NCBI GenBank assembly: GCA_022818135.1
Contig: JAFMSR010000018.1
Span: forward strand, 39,257,234 to 39,321,233
Reading direction: 5' to 3'
DNA length: 64,000 nt
From: Saxidomus purpurata
Lineage: Eukaryota; Mollusca; Bivalvia; Venerida; Veneridae
In this document: piece after piece, positions 9,901-21,400 of the stretch
Position numbering within the stretch: position 1 is the first letter of the stretch
How the letters are laid out: each line of letters opens with the position of its first letter
Translations under genes and position numbers: made by a program
Notes under the pieces: model-generated
The model's input: only the letters and a program-made list of their open reading frames with translations
Databases searched by the model: none
What the model was told of the DNA's origin: nothing

Positions 9901-10580
9901 CTAATTCAAGGGTTTTGACAGGAATTGATACAGGTAAAAATAGAAGATGCTATCTCAACAACAAATTAATGTACCCGTATAATTTAGGTTCCATCAAGGT
10001 CTCTAATGAAAAATCTGATTCCTCTTACCTGTCATGTGGCAAATTTATATCCACCTTTGGACTAAGGTAGCACCTGACCGTAGTTGAAGTATCGTTCGTC
10101 AAAAACTTCAAATGTTAATGCATTTCCAAGTTATCTGTTTTTTATAGAAAAATATATAGACTTAGACTCTTTTGGAAAGGACTCTTTCAAGTTTTAAATA
10201 CAAATAGCACTAAGGCAAAGGCCATGTGATAAGTTTTCATACCTGTCTGCAATTTTTAACAATGCTTAAATTTAAGGATAACGCCTTATACATACAAAGA
10301 GTAAGGGAAGCATTTTGTACATTGTGTGCCTTGTTTGAGAAAACTTTGTCACACTATTTGTTGCGAATTTATGACCATTTCTGTATGGCTAGTGGGGATT
10401 ACCTACTGCCCACACATTTGATTGAAAGACAAATTCGACAAGGTAATATATCATTATCAGTGCGGGAGGCTACCGCTAGCTGTGTACTTGTTCAAAAATT
10501 GATCATATGTAAGACAGCTTTATATACATTTGTTGACTTCTATATTTTCTATCACCATGGGCACCATCATTTGTTTTGCG
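9901..10580. other. AT-rich intergenic sequence
   Basis: A 134-codon frame from 10226 runs into the SINE at 10583 and has no splice support; nothing else is recognised. Confidence 0.4.
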
Positions 10581-10582
10581 CC

Positions 10583-10790
10583 CGCCTCCATGGCCGAATG
10601 GTAAGAGTCGCCAACTTGAAATCACTGTAACCTCTCATTGATTGAGAGTCATGGGTTTGAGTCCTCTCTATATGTGAGAAAGTTAGCAGTACCTTACGGA
10701 GAGTAGGGGGTCTAGCACTGGTTCATTCTAGGAAGAATATTTAAGTTAACTGCCCACCTGTTAAAATGACCGAAAATGATCCAAATATGG
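10583..10790 (+). repeat. tRNA-derived SINE F, copy 1
   Basis: The head GCCTCCATGGCCGAATGGTA (A box) and GGGTTTGAGTCC (B box) are followed by a body with TCTAGCACTGGTTC, TTAAGTTAACTGCCCACCTG and TTAAAATGACCG. The related copy at 32403-32545 has the same body blocks. Confidence 0.7.
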
Positions 10791-10912
10791 TTGATTTAAA
10801 CAATATTCATTCTCGGAAATGTAATATACATACATAGTACAAATTAAAGGTGAAACAATATATTTCGATTCTGAAACAAGCTTTCAAAGAAAACTTATAT
10901 TATTTCATTTTC

Positions 10913-12596
10913 TACGGAATTCCGTTAGGGCCATCGCCTATGAATGAAATAATCTGAAACGCGAAAACACGAAAGTACGATGACAAAAAAGCGAAAACAC
11001 GATGACGAAAATGCGAAAAAACGATAACGAAAACTCGAAAGTACGATGACGAAAACGCGAAAACACGAAATCTCGAAAGTACGATGACGAAAACGCGAAA
11101 CTACGATGATGAAAACGCAAAAACACGATGATGAAAATGCGATACAATTTCGCGTTTTCATCATCGTACTTTCGCGGTTTCGTGTTTTCGTCATCGTACT
11201 TTCGCGTTTTCGTCATCGTAGTTTCGCGGTTTCGTCATCGTAGTTTCGCGTTTTCGTCATCGTACTTTCGCGTTTTCGTCATCGTACTTTCGCGTTTTCG
11301 TCATCGTACTTTCGCCTTCCGGTACGCATGCGCAAAACAATATTAACAAAACAAAACAAGTGAATCCTTGCAGTAGTCTTAAAGATATGACTTGAACATA
11401 TTTTTATAATATAAATTAAGGGGGTAATACAAGAGTTATATGAGCTGGAGTTATGGTTTATAAACACTGCGCTAATGTACACCTAATAATATATCCATGC
11501 TCCATGTTCATACTATAACTTCAAAAGGTTTCGAGGGATTGCTTTGAAACTTATTTGAAATACAGGTAGGGGTGATGACAGGAAGTGCATTAACTAAGAA
11601 CCATAACCCTTTCTTGCCAGATTTTTAAGTTATCTCCCCTTGTGACTTGTTTTTTCACATTTGCTATAACTTACTATAACTACAAAAGTTCAAAAGGATT
11701 GCTTTGAAACTTGATTCGGAAGTATAATAATGTATAGGTAGAGGGTGATGAGGGAGAAGAAGTACATAAATAAGAACCATAACTCTTGCCAGGTTTTTAA
11801 ATTATCTCCCCATGTCACTTGTTTGTGATAAAAGGACAACTTCAACACTTTGGCAGGGGTTCACTCCAAATTTGGACCATGTATACTTTATGAAGTGTAT
11901 AAAGCAGTGCACAGGAACAATAACTATAGCTTGTATAGTTCTTAAATTATATCACTAAATTGATTTTGCAAAATAAATGCTTGCAGCATAACTTAAGCAC
12001 TATTGCACAGATTAACTCCAAACATGGAGCATGGATATATTATTAGGTGTACATTAGCGCAGTGTTTATAAACCATAACTCCAGCTCATATAACTCTTGT
12101 ATTATCCCCCTTAGTTTATATTATAAAAATATGTTCAAGTCATATCTTTAAGACTACTGCAAGGATTCACTTGTTTTGTTTTGTTAATATTGTTTTGCGC
12201 ATGCGTACCGGAAGGCGAAAGTACGATGACGAAAACGCGAAAGTACGATGACGAAAACGCGAAAGTACGATGACGTAAACGCGAAACTACGATGACGAAA
12301 ACTCGAAAATACGATGACGAAAACGGCGAAAACACGATGACGAAAACGCGAAAACGCGAAAGTACGATGACGAAACCGCGAAAGTACGATGACGAAAACG
12401 CGAAGGTACGATGATGAAAACGCGAAATTGTATCGCATTTTCATCATCGTGTTTTCTCGTTTTCGACATCGTACTTTCGCAATTCGTCATCGTAGCTTCG
12501 CGTTTTCGTCATCGTACTTTCGCGTTTTCGTGTTTTCGCGTTTCAGATTATTTTATTCAAAGGCGAATATGCAGATGGCCCTAACGGAATTCCGTA
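10913..12596. mobile_element. Complete foldback element with nested CpG minisatellites
   Basis: It begins TACGGAATTCCGTTAGGG, which is repeated inverted at the right end, and both flanks carry ATTTTC (10907-10912 and 12597-12602), a 6 bp target duplication. Each outer arm (about 10957-11312 and 12218-12545) holds 22 bp units built on GAAAGTACGATGACG, and each arm itself turns round near its middle, so palindromes are nested. The inner arms (11313-11508 and 12021-12217) are inverted copies over ~196 bp with only about two differences. The spacer 11509-12020 holds degenerate ~165 bp units. No transposase is present. All the Phe/Arg/Ser-rich frames here come from the minisatellite. Confidence 0.9.
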
Positions 12597-13403
12597 ATTT
12601 TCCGGATAGATCACTATTTGATAGCAGTAACATATAATTTGCGTCATTGTGTATGAGAACAAATAATTAAATTTCGCACATTAATTTAAAATCGATGTGA
12701 GCTGAAGAATGGGGGGTTATTCTTGCTTGGCTGTTGCAGTCTTGCGCCATGAATGTTCTCCCTTGATCATGTCATTTTCACTATTATGGTGAATTTAGGG
12801 CGACTTATATTCATTACCATTTGAATTCATTGGGCGAAGGTTGGGGAAAATAATATTTCGAATTTTTATCAGATAACCGGTAGTTATTTCTGAAATTTAA
12901 GATCACCGGATGCCAGGTGAAAACATTAGAATACAAATTTCTTTAATCTTTTTGAAAGAGGTGAAATCGTAATACCAGCACGGTGTGACAAACGTGGCCT
13001 GGTGCGTCTGTCTACATGCTCGACACTATAATCGGTACTTTCCAGTCAGCTCGCATTAGAGATAGCGAGAAAGATTAAGACGGCCGACCGGACGCACGCC
13101 CGTACACATGCCCAGTAGCCGGTATGAGGGGGTTAGGGTTTGAGTGAAACATCGTGTGATAAACCTCATTTTCTCGGGGAAGCTTCGTTTCATTTCAAAT
13201 GATCCTCTGAATTGACTTAGTCCGTGGGCTTTCAATTTATTTATCAGGATGACCGACACCACTGACCATTTAAAAGACCGGTCAGCAGTCTTTTACATTC
13301 GGGGCTCAAGGGCCGAGTGCATTAAAATGTTCCCTTGTTCAAATTGCACGATGTTGCCAGGACAAATAGCCTATGTTCTGTGATCAAGTTCTGTTATTTA
13401 TTA
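12597..13403. other. Intergenic sequence with a GC-richer patch
   Basis: About 12960-13320 is GC-richer than the flanks and has several CpG (for example GACGGCCGACCGGACGCACG), which could be a promoter or an old exon. No splice-flanked frame was found on either strand. Confidence 0.35.
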
Positions 13404-13645
13404 TCTCACAAAAGAAAGTGTGCACTTAGGTTTTTTGTTGATTTTATAAATTATTTTTACCAGAAATACATAATGTTTGGTATCAAAATTTAGAGCAATG
13501 TATGTTCAATTTCATGTGCATTGATAGCACATTCAACCGACAGTAAATAGTGTATAAATGTAGTGTTAGTAATTTGAGACCGATACGTTTATCAAAATGG
13601 AGATATTTAAAATAAAAAAGTGCACACTTTCTTTTGCAAACTGAG
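13404..13645. mobile_element. Tc1/mariner-like MITE
   Basis: The inverted repeats CAAAAGAAAGTGTGCACTT (13409-13427) and its exact complement (13618-13636) enclose ~190 bp of AT-rich sequence, with TA on both outer sides. Size, perfect 19 bp arms and TA flanks suit a non-autonomous Tc1/mariner-type element; no coding region is present. Confidence 0.65.
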
Positions 13646-14110
13646 TATACTTAAAGCAAAGCATAACTATTTAAGAACCCAGCTCTTTAACCAATCGCCA
13701 CTAGATTCCTGTTAACATACTAAACTAGGCGATTTTCATTTTCCAAGCACCTGTTACATCAATATAAAGCTTAGAAGAATGAAAAGAAAGAAGAGAAACT
13801 GAAATTGAAGACAAAATCTTTATTCGTCAGGACGTACTCACGAGACGGACTTTGTGAAGTTGTCCGTTGATGAGATCTTTCTCTGATCTGTTTTAATCCA
13901 ACAATACAACTTTTAAATCCACAATACAATTTGTAACCCTACAATATCATTTTAACTTCGCAATGACGGAATGAACTCAAGCAAACCCACGAACGCAAAG
14001 TTGCACACAAACCCTATCCCCATAATAACTCCTTCATGCATGTAATGACAGACGTACTTACGAGACGGACTTTGTGAGATTTTCGTTGATATTTTTTAAC
14101 CCCACTAAGC
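13646..14110. repeat. Direct repeat pair around ACGAGACGGACTTTGTGA
   Basis: A segment GACGTACTCACGAGACGGAC at 13830 recurs as GACGTACTTACGAGACGGAC at 14050, each followed by TTTGTGA and a TTGATGA/TTGATAT end. The sequence between is A/C-rich with repeated (A/C)ACAATA motifs. Nature unknown. Confidence 0.5.
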
Positions 14111-14210
14111 AAGACAGGGTAGGAAAATGCGCAATGTTACGAGTTTTAAGCTTTATGATTTGACATTCAAGTTGCAAGATTATGTTACTTGACTTGGTCA
14201 AATCTGTGTC

Positions 14211-14257
14211 AGGGTCCGTATATTACCTACTATTACATACTGTAATATACGGACCCT
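14211..14257. repeat. Perfect 16 bp hairpin
   Basis: AGGGTCCGTATATTAC is followed after 15 bases by its exact reverse complement. There is no T-run terminator and no neighbouring gene. Confidence 0.8.
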
Positions 14258-14601
14258 AACTGTGTTTATCCGAAAACAAGATTTCAAAACTATTTCAATT
14301 ACCGCATCTTGAGGCGAGATGTCTGGTCTGATAAAGTAACCGGTATAACAAGTTTTTCCTCCCAACCTTCATGACCAAATGAAGGGGTTTTGTTAAGAGT
14401 GAATGTTTTAAGTGTTTAAGCAAAATTCTGCACGAGTATATAATGGATCTAAAGCTTTGTTTGCACAGTGGTTTATATTTTAAAGAATCATTTTAAAACT
14501 GGATAAAGATGTAATCACTATAAATATATAAATAAACGATTTATTGTAAAGCAACTGAACAACCGTACATTCATTGTAATAATAATTGTAAAATAACCGC
14601 A

Positions 14602-14678
14602 GGGGAAGTGTTCTAAAATAATGACACTCTGCGACGGAGGGGGAAGTGTTCTAAAATAATGACACTCTGCGACGGAGG
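14602..14678. repeat. Tandem duplication, 38 bp unit
   Basis: Two adjacent, virtually identical copies of a unit starting GGGGAAGTGTTCTAAAATAA. Confidence 0.9.
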
Positions 14679-15278
14679 GCCCGCTATTTCAGATTTCTGT
14701 TTTATGTACGAGGAATTCGTTTAAAAGACATTGTCAGGAGTTAAATGTTACATTAAGATTACTGAAATCTAGGATGACCTCAGTTAACCTGTACAGACTT
14801 GCATGCTGGCGATTAATAAGCGAGCATGCGATACCTGATTGTTTGTGAAATTAAGAACACGTGAACATGCTATTCGTCAGTATTAAAATGCATGGTCATT
14901 CCTTATATCTAATTAGGTTGCAAATATGGCAGATTATAAGAGAGGTTTGCTGCTGAAGTACAGTCAATTTAGGATAATGTGATAGTGACGTAACAAATGT
15001 ATGAGAACACAGGAATTTATAACAGAAAAAATAATTTTATCCTTAAAAATATTCAATGTACTTATAAATATAGAGTACACCTCCACTACGTCACTGTAAA
15101 TTCAACCTAGACAATCAAACCTGGCTGTTCAGGGTATATCAATATTTGTCCTTCCAAGACAGGTTGTTGCTAAATCAAGGTGGCTGTTTGGACAAACTCA
15201 GCTATGAATTAAGGTGGATGAACTCGTATTCACTGTTGCTTTCAATATTCTTCAAAAAGTTACCAGTAAAATTAAGAA
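14679..15278. other. Upstream region of the five-exon membrane-protein gene
   Basis: AT-rich. It should contain the promoter and 5' UTR of the gene starting at 15279, but no TATA box or initiator can be assigned with confidence. Confidence 0.3.
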
Positions 15279-15471
15279 ATGATAAGAAAAACTGTGACAA
15301 TTCAAAGTGAGAAACTTAGTACAGATATCATTTACAGCGATAGTGAAGAGTTTTACAGCGAAACTTCAAAATTGATGCCTACAAATTTGTATAGAAATAC
15401 AAGAATAAATAACCGAGAAACACATACCGACGGACGCTCTTTCAATGATACAGTCAGATATATAATGGCCG
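15279..15471 (+). CDS. Membrane-protein gene, exon 1
   Basis: 64 codons plus one base, ending ATGGCCG|GTAAGC. The hydrophilic peptide includes IIYSDSEEFYSETSKLMP and GRSFNDTVRYIMA, with likely phospho-acceptor Ser beside acid. Phase 1 matches exon 2 exactly, giving ..MA-D-DAF.. across the join. It could be a second exon if the real start lies upstream. Confidence 0.6.
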
Positions 15472-18400
15472 GTAAGCTAACACTGATAAAAACTTAATGT
15501 CAGTTTCAAATTTATAAAAAAAATTGTAATCTTAATGAGAAGACTTGGGAATAGGTAAGTGAGATAGATCAATTTCCGACACTTAGCAATCAACATAAAG
15601 ATGGGAGTAGGTCATCTGGGCTGCGGGAAATAAGTATATTCAAGAAATTTTAAGTACGTATGTTCTTTAAGTACAACTTTACTCAGCAGATTCAGAATGT
15701 CCGTAACAGTACATTTAACTTGTACGTCGCAGAGCTACTTTTTTATCTTACAAATGAAGACAACGTCAGAGAATCGAGGAAAATTAAAGACAAAAATCGT
15801 CATCAAATCGTGACACAAATATCAGCGTTACAGCTGTCACATATCTGTCACATAGATTTCACATAACTGTCACGTCATCATCATCATCATCATCATCATC
15901 ATCTCCAGTGATCACTCCGCAAGGAGTATACTCGCAATTGGACACATATTTGTGCTCTGTTCCCTCATGACTTTTTATGTGATAGAATTGGAATTTCTTA
16001 AGAAATGTGGTACCGGTCCTTCCCAGGAGCGACAGTAAAGTATACTGTCTCCTCTAGATAACTTTGTAGACATGTTGTTTAAACGGGAGAAATAATTGAC
16101 AAGATAAATGACAATAAAAAACATAAAGATGAACAAATTACATCAAAACAAACCATTACTGGCGCAAACGATTTAATTATTACAAATAAAATCAAACGAG
16201 ATTTTACACGTTCGTCGCATAACACCTATTACTTCGCCTGTGGATACATTTTACTTGAATAAAGAGTAAAATAAAAGTTACATTGTAGTGGTGTAACCTG
16301 TTTTGTTAGCTTGGGGTAATTACATCAAAGCAACAATACCCGGTTAGTCAGGCGTAAAGGACGATAAAACTGTACACTAAAATATAGGAAACAAAAATTT
16401 ATTACAGGATTTAGAAACACATGTACATGTATGTTTAGTTTTCACAATTTAAATATGTATTTTGACAATAGAGGATGTACAGCGCGTGAAAATGGTAAAT
16501 ACATTTAAATATCTGTATGACTTAATATCCTTAAAGTTATATTACCCTTCAGAATGCCAACATTGGTTTATAGTTAAGAATGATGCTCAAAACACAGTGG
16601 ATGCTTTAAAACATATAAGAAATAAGTTTTACCAAGTAATTTCTGTTATTGACAAATACAAATTAAGATATACATAACCGAAAGTGTGGATTTTTTTATT
16701 TTTGACTAAGATAGAATGTTGTTTTGCAGAGAACAGTTTTTATCAGTTTATTGTCAATGTCTGACTTACCAAAAAACATTTACCCACATGTCTGTTAGTC
16801 AGTCAAACAGAGCTGTCACAATCTGATAATTATATTAACAAGATTTCACTAAACTTTTTCAGTTTGCATGTCCACATTTTACGATTTACAATTTATTTTT
16901 TATTTCCAATCGGGTTTAGTGCCAAGATTTCATGGAGCTGTTTCGGAGTGGTTTACAACTTACACCTTTCAAAATATATTCTTAGAATTTCTGCAACTGA
17001 TAAACAGTATATTCAATTCGCAATTCATCAAAGTAAGAGCTTTTGTATCATATTAGATGTATCTTTTAAATATTGTATTGCAGATGACGCATTTATTACC
17101 ACCCCAACTCCGTTGTCCCGGGCTTCGATTTTGGAACAAGCAAGCATTGTGCCTATGTCCCCCATGCATACAGCAATACCAAGAAATACTTCCATTGTAT
17201 TCACCCCACCTGACTTTGATGTGCTGTTCGAAAGTCCGGCAAATCTTCACTTTGGGATGGCAGGTAAGGTTTCAGTGTACAACTGCTGCTCTCTAGAACG
17301 TTCCTTCGAAATTGTTATTAGCCAATGCCCTCAGATTTGTATATTGTATCAGTCAAGTATTCAATTCCTTGTCAGGCTTCTTGCTGTGGAGAGCCGCATA
17401 TAGCTCAATTACATAATAACAAAACATGACGAGCAACAATGCAAGCTTACATATGTAACCTAACATAATTATAATTAATACCTATAAACAGGATGTAAAA
17501 GCTGGAACACTTACAGAAATTATTATTGAGCAGACGATCTTGATCGAGGCCTGACAGTGCCATCGACCGTATTAATCCTCTGCCCCCACTCCTGTTTTTA
17601 TATTTTAATCATTAACATAATTATCCCCCCTTTCTCTTATTTTGACCTGTTTCTTTTTTAATTCTTTTTTTTATTTCTACTAACAGTCTTTGTGGCTTGA
17701 CGCGCACGAAATTGTCTAAGTCCCTGTAAAGGGTTCGACAGTACAGGAAGATAGATAGATAGATAGATGGATGGATGGATGGATGGATGGATGGATGGAT
17801 GGATAAAGCTCGATTATTTGAAGAATAACAAGGGCTATTACAGTCACTTTTGTGTCGGCGTCAGCTTCGGTGTCGGCGGACAGGACGCACCGGCAGAATC
17901 ACTTGCCACCATGTATGTTTTGAGAAATAGATAGTTAGATAAGTAGTTGAATTAATGGCTGAAAAGCCTAACCCTTTTCAATGTTTCAGGAGAAAGTATT
18001 GATGAAGGTGTATACTCCTTTGACAGCGCAACTAGCCCTCTGTCTAACCCAGACGAAAAACCAGACGAAAAAGCAGAAACTGTTCAGAAATCACCGCGGC
18101 CTAGATCGAACAGTGTCATGGAGCAAGCGCTTACCGAAATATTAGTTAAAAACTGGGAGCATTCACAAGGACTCGAGGGTTTCCGACACAGAATGGCGAA
18201 TGATATAAACCATAAATACTGCTCATGTAAGTATACACGTCATAACTTTACTTACTAATGGCTGCTCGCCTAAAGTCTTGAATTCAAGTATTGTGTGTGA
18301 GACTCATATACCGTCAATGTTGTACCATCACATACTGTAACAGAGGATAGAGGTGTTGTACGTGTCTTTCGCAGGAATGATGGTTTGATAAACAACTGAA

Positions 18401-21400
18401 AAACTGTTAAATACGGCGTTATGAAAGTAGTTTTGATATTATCATTTTTTAAGTGTAATTAATATCGTTAAAGAACAGCAGCGGTCATGCATCAGACCGA
18501 TCATTTCCGGTTGCCGTTTTAGTATTCTATGCGTTGATGCGTTTATATTTATCTACCTACCAAAGCATGCCTTTCTTTTTCCTTTGTTTATTTCAGACTG
18601 CCGATGTGATGACTTGATATTTATTTTCCTTTATGTTGTGTTTGGTATAGTTTATATTTGTGCAGGTATAGTGTTTTGAAACCTTTGTTTTAAAGTTTAA
18701 CATACCAGTACATGTTTCCTCTAGATCTTTGAAAATTGCATTGGTAATCTACCATTATTATGTTCTCTATCTTTCGGCAATATGACATAACTTAATCAAT
18801 GATTTTGTTTTGAATTATTTTAAGTTTATCATACCAGTACATGTTTCCTCTAGATTTTTGAAAATTGCATTGGTAATCTACCATTATTATGTTCTCTATC
18901 TTTCGACAAAATGACATAGCTCAATCAATGATTTTGTGTTGAATTACGACCCCTTTGCCAGGTAGAAATGATCCTGTTTTTAGCTCGACTTTTCTATGAA
19001 AAGGGGAGCTATCCTACTCGCCCCGGCGTCGGCGTCGGCGTCGGCGTTGGCGTCACACCTTGGTTAAGTTTTTCGTACCACCCCACTTTATTTCAAAAGT
19101 ATTGGAGGTATGGCTTTGAAACTTACCATACTTGTTTACCATCATAACCTCCATCTACAGACAAGAGTACATAACTCTGTCAAGGTTTTTGGCAGAATTA
19201 TGGCCCTTTTTGACTTAGAAAGTGTATTGAGCTTGGTTAAGTTTTTCGTACCACCTCACTTTATTTCAAAACCATTGGAGGTATTGCTTTGAAACTAACC
19301 ATACTTGTTTACCATCATGACCTACATCAACAGACAAGAGTACATAACTCTGTCAAGGTTTTTGACAGAATTATGCCCCTTTTTTACTTAGAAAATACTT
19401 TGAATATGGGTAAAATCCACTTATTGCCTTAACCCTTTGAGATATTGCTTTGAAACTTTGAATGCTTGTTTACATCATTACCCCCATCTGTAGACAAGAG
19501 AAGGTAACTCTGTGAGGGTTTGTTTTAAAAAATTAAGGCCCTTTATCGACTTAGAATCTTGGTAAAGTTTTTCGTACCAGTCCACTTTTTGACTAAACTG
19601 TTTGAGATATTACTTTGAAAGTTTGAATACTTGTTTACCATCATGATCCCAAAACATGGGCAGGAGAAGGTAATTCTGTCAAGGATTTTATGTGAATTAT
19701 GGCCCTTTTTGTCTTAGAAACTCAGTTACAATTTTCATTCTTGTCCACTTGTTGACTTAACCATTTGAGATATTACTTTGAAAGTTGGAGTACTTATGTA
19801 CCATCATGAGACCTATCTGTAAGCAAGAGAAGATAACTCTGTGAAAATGTTTCTTGATTTGTACTTAGAAATTCCTAGTTAAAGTCTTGTGTGCCCTTAA
19901 CTGTCAAAGTTTTGTTTTATTGGCAAGCACTAAAAAAGTCGAGCGCGCTGTCCTACTGACAGCTTTTGTTATACCAGTCCTGGTTTTGTGATAACCATTC
20001 ACATATTGCCTTGAAACTTGAAACACTTCTTAGCTAGTAAGGCAACAGCAAATGACTAGATTCTATGCCGATTATTTTGACTGTATAACTGCCCCTTTAT
20101 CCACAGAGATAATACATGTACCATTATGTGTATGTTAGGTTTGATTTTAAACAGTCCATGTTTTGTTACGTTTGATTTGAAACTTTCATCCCTTCCTCAC
20201 TATGTACACAAGAATAAACAACTCTGAATGTTCTCAAACCCTATAGAGAGCGCTTTGGCTTTGGTTCCTCAAATAAATTGAGTCTACTAGGTAGATTAGC
20301 TATGATAAGATGACCCTACTGATTTTTAAGTCATAGCTCAAGGTCACAGTGATCCACAACAGAACAAATGTTTCCGATCAATAAATAGAGAAGGCTTTGG
20401 CATTGTGTCCTCAACCTTTGTAGATAGGGTTTTCATGACAAAAATATTATCCATATCGATTTTAAGATCAACAGGTCAAAGTCAAGGTCACCTTCAGCAG
20501 AAAAAAAACTTGTCCGATCAAAAGCTAGAGAATGCATTGACCTTGTGTCTTCAATCATTGTATAGTGGTTTGTTATGACCGGTACATGGCTTTATCGATA
20601 TTGAGGTCATCATGTCAAAGGTCAAGGTCACGGAGACCTTTAACGCAAAATATTGTCCGATCAAGAACTCGGGAGCACGTTGGCCTAGTGTCTTCAAATT
20701 TGGTTTTGTAGCTAGGTTGGTCATGACTTGTTGACGAATTTTATTGATTGTGAGGTCAACTGGTCAAAGGTCTTGGACAGTGACCTTAAGCGGAAAAAAA
20801 CTTGTCCAATCGATATCTAGAGAGCAATCAAACCTAGTGTCCTTATACTTTGTAAGTAGGTTGGTCATGACCAGTAGATGACTCCTATCAATTTGCAGGT
20901 CTAAGGCAAATGTTAATACCACAGTGACCTTCATCAAAATTGAATAATTGGCTGCTGTCAGAGCGACATACATGTTTTATAACGTCTCTTGTTTCTTTAT
21001 TATCAAACAGGTACTCTTGGACTGACACTGTGCAATAGTGAACGATATGTGAACTACTTTTTGATAGTCGACGGTCTTCTATCTGTGTTTGTATTCCCGA
21101 TAAGCGTTATGGAATGGACCAAGCGAATTGGGGGCTGTGTCAAAAAGGAGGACATACAGGGCAATGGGATCGCATTCATTGTCGTCGTCATTTTACGTTT
21201 AGCTGCAGCCATCGCGGGTAAGCACCTCTCTTAAATAGCGGAAATAAATGTCGCGGTGTATTTTAATCGTTTACTATTGTAGTTTTGTTCAATGATATTT
21301 TACATACTTGGTTTAAACTTTACACAGTAAATAGATTAAAGTCACATAAATATCGCAGTTTGGCAAAATCATGCCTTGACTCGATTTAGGAAATCATGGT

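Noticed and set aside
10925..12637. Many Phe/Arg/Ser-rich frames on both strands
   Set aside because: All come from the 22 bp minisatellite, whose unit is open in several frames.
16864..17403. 179-codon plus-strand frame
   Set aside because: Only 17084-17263 is an exon (splice sites and phase agree); the rest is intron read-through.
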